Part shown: piece by piece, positions 4,595-5,132 of the stretch
Position numbering within the stretch: position 1 is the stretch's first letter
How the letters are laid out: every line of letters begins with the position of its first letter
Source of the DNA: Acidobacteriota bacterium
GTDB lineage: Bacteria; Acidobacteriota; Terriglobia; Terriglobales; Acidobacteriaceae
Assembly (NCBI GenBank): GCA_021799405.1
Contig: JAJZAL010000323.1
Location: forward strand, 1 to 5,132
Direction of reading: 5' to 3'
Length of the DNA stretch: 5,132 nucleotides
Notes under the pieces: model-generated
Database searches by the model: none
Told to the model about the DNA's origin: nothing
The model's input: only the letters and a program-made list of their open reading frames with translations
Made by a program: the position numbers and the translations under genes

Positions 4595-5132
4595 CTAGGA
4601 TTCCCGGTTGAGAATGTCGAGGTAACTGCCGTAGAGAAACAAGCGGCCTCTTCGTTTTCCGCTGGACTCCCGCAGGATGCCGGCTTCAATCATGCGATCC
4701 ACCGCCGCGGATGCGGTTGGAAAACTTACCTCCGTCTCGCGGGCTGCGTTCCTGATCGAGAAAAGCGGGTTGGCCTGGGCATACCTATAGATCAGGAGCG
4801 CAGAAACTGCGCCGCGGCCGAAGCGTTCGATCTTTTCCTTGTCCGTATTGAAGAGTTTGTCGATGTTGCCGGCCGTTCGCGCCGCCTGATTTGCGGTGTC
4901 GCGGACACCTTGAAGGAAGAAGTCGAGCCACGCCCTCCAACCGTCGCTTTCTCGCGTTTCATTGAGCCGGTCATAGTAAAGCCGCCGATGCTTTTTGAAG
5001 AAAAGGCTGAGATAGAGAACGGGTTCGCGCAGCACCTCCTCGGCACAAAGCATGAAGGTGATGAGTAGCCTGCCCACTCTGCCATTGCCGTCCAGAAAAG
5101 GATGAATCGATTCGAACTGTGCATGTACAAGG
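4595..5132 (-). CDS. Fic-family protein, C-terminal part (probable AMP-transferase)
   Basis: The last 178 residues are visible; the start lies beyond the right edge. The Fic core motif HPFLDGNGRVGR is complete at 5104-5069, including the catalytic His, the Asp/Gly-Asn-Gly anion loop and both Arg. Most Fic proteins with this motif transfer AMP from ATP to a Tyr, Ser or Thr of a target protein. After it come REPVLYLSLFFKKHRRLYYD and a WLDFFLQGV helix, typical of chromosomal Fic proteins of roughly 370 residues. A winged helix follows over the last 60 residues (NAARETEVSFPTASAAVDRM, then GILRESSGKRRGR). This layout fits the class with an N-terminal inhibitory helix, but that end is not visible. 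The gene converges on the HEAT-like gene. The target and any partner or antitoxin cannot be told from here. Confidence 0.88.
   Translation of the reverse strand, partial: LVHAQFESIHPFLDGNGRVGRLLITFMLCAEEVLREPVLYLSLFFKKHRRLYYDRLNETRESDGWRAWLDFFLQGVRDTANQAARTAGNIDKLFNTDKEKIERFGRGAVSALLIYRYAQANPLFSIRNAARETEVSFPTASAAVDRMIEAGILRESSGKRRGRLFLYGSYLDILNRES

Noticed and set aside
4493..5068. 191-aa plus-strand frame opposite the Fic gene
   Set aside because: The minus strand carries the complete Fic motif and winged helix. The plus frame is its shadow and has no recognisable content.

Overview
The window looks like accessory DNA from a GC-rich Gram-negative bacterium, most likely part of an integrative conjugative element, plasmid or similar island. 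I cannot name the genus. The evidence is a minus-strand block of type IV secretion (T4SS) mating-pair genes, followed by two unrelated cargo-type genes.

Region 1 (about 1-2730, minus strand) is one tightly packed operon read from right to left. Its order is: a signal-peptide VirB2/TrbC-like pilin candidate (2318-2698), a 228-aa polytopic membrane protein (1624-2310), a 78-aa exported protein (1391-1627), a 91-aa two-helix membrane protein (1119-1394), a 152-aa membrane protein (664-1122), a VirB3/TraL-like protein (307-663), and the N-terminus of a VirB4-type ATPase that runs off the left edge (1-307). Four of the six junctions are stop/start overlaps, one is directly abutting (TAAATG), and one is a 7-nt gap, so translation is probably coupled. 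The main result is that the pilin, the 228-aa protein and the 152-aa protein appear to be built from one two-helix module, present once, three times and twice. The distance from the module's proline to its closing glycine is 35 residues in four copies and 42 in the other two. The operon therefore seems to encode a single pilin plus pre-fused double and triple pilin-like proteins.

Region 2 (about 2700-3139) is the divergent intergenic region. It holds the operon's Shine-Dalgarno and leader hairpin, the first copy of a 58-bp repeat, a nested inverted repeat, and a weak plus-strand promoter candidate.

Region 3 (3140-4402, plus strand) is one lower-GC gene for a 420-aa alpha-helical, HEAT-like protein of unknown function. 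A second copy of the 58-bp repeat lies downstream at 4495-4552, so the gene is bracketed by direct repeats. Inverted repeats also lie on both sides. This suggests a recently acquired or mobile single-gene cargo.

Region 4 (4595-5132, minus strand) is the C-terminal part of a Fic-family protein, with an intact HPFLDGNGRVGR catalytic motif and a C-terminal winged helix. It converges on the HEAT-like gene. Fic proteins are often AMP-transferases and are common island cargo, but nothing here shows a functional link to the T4SS.
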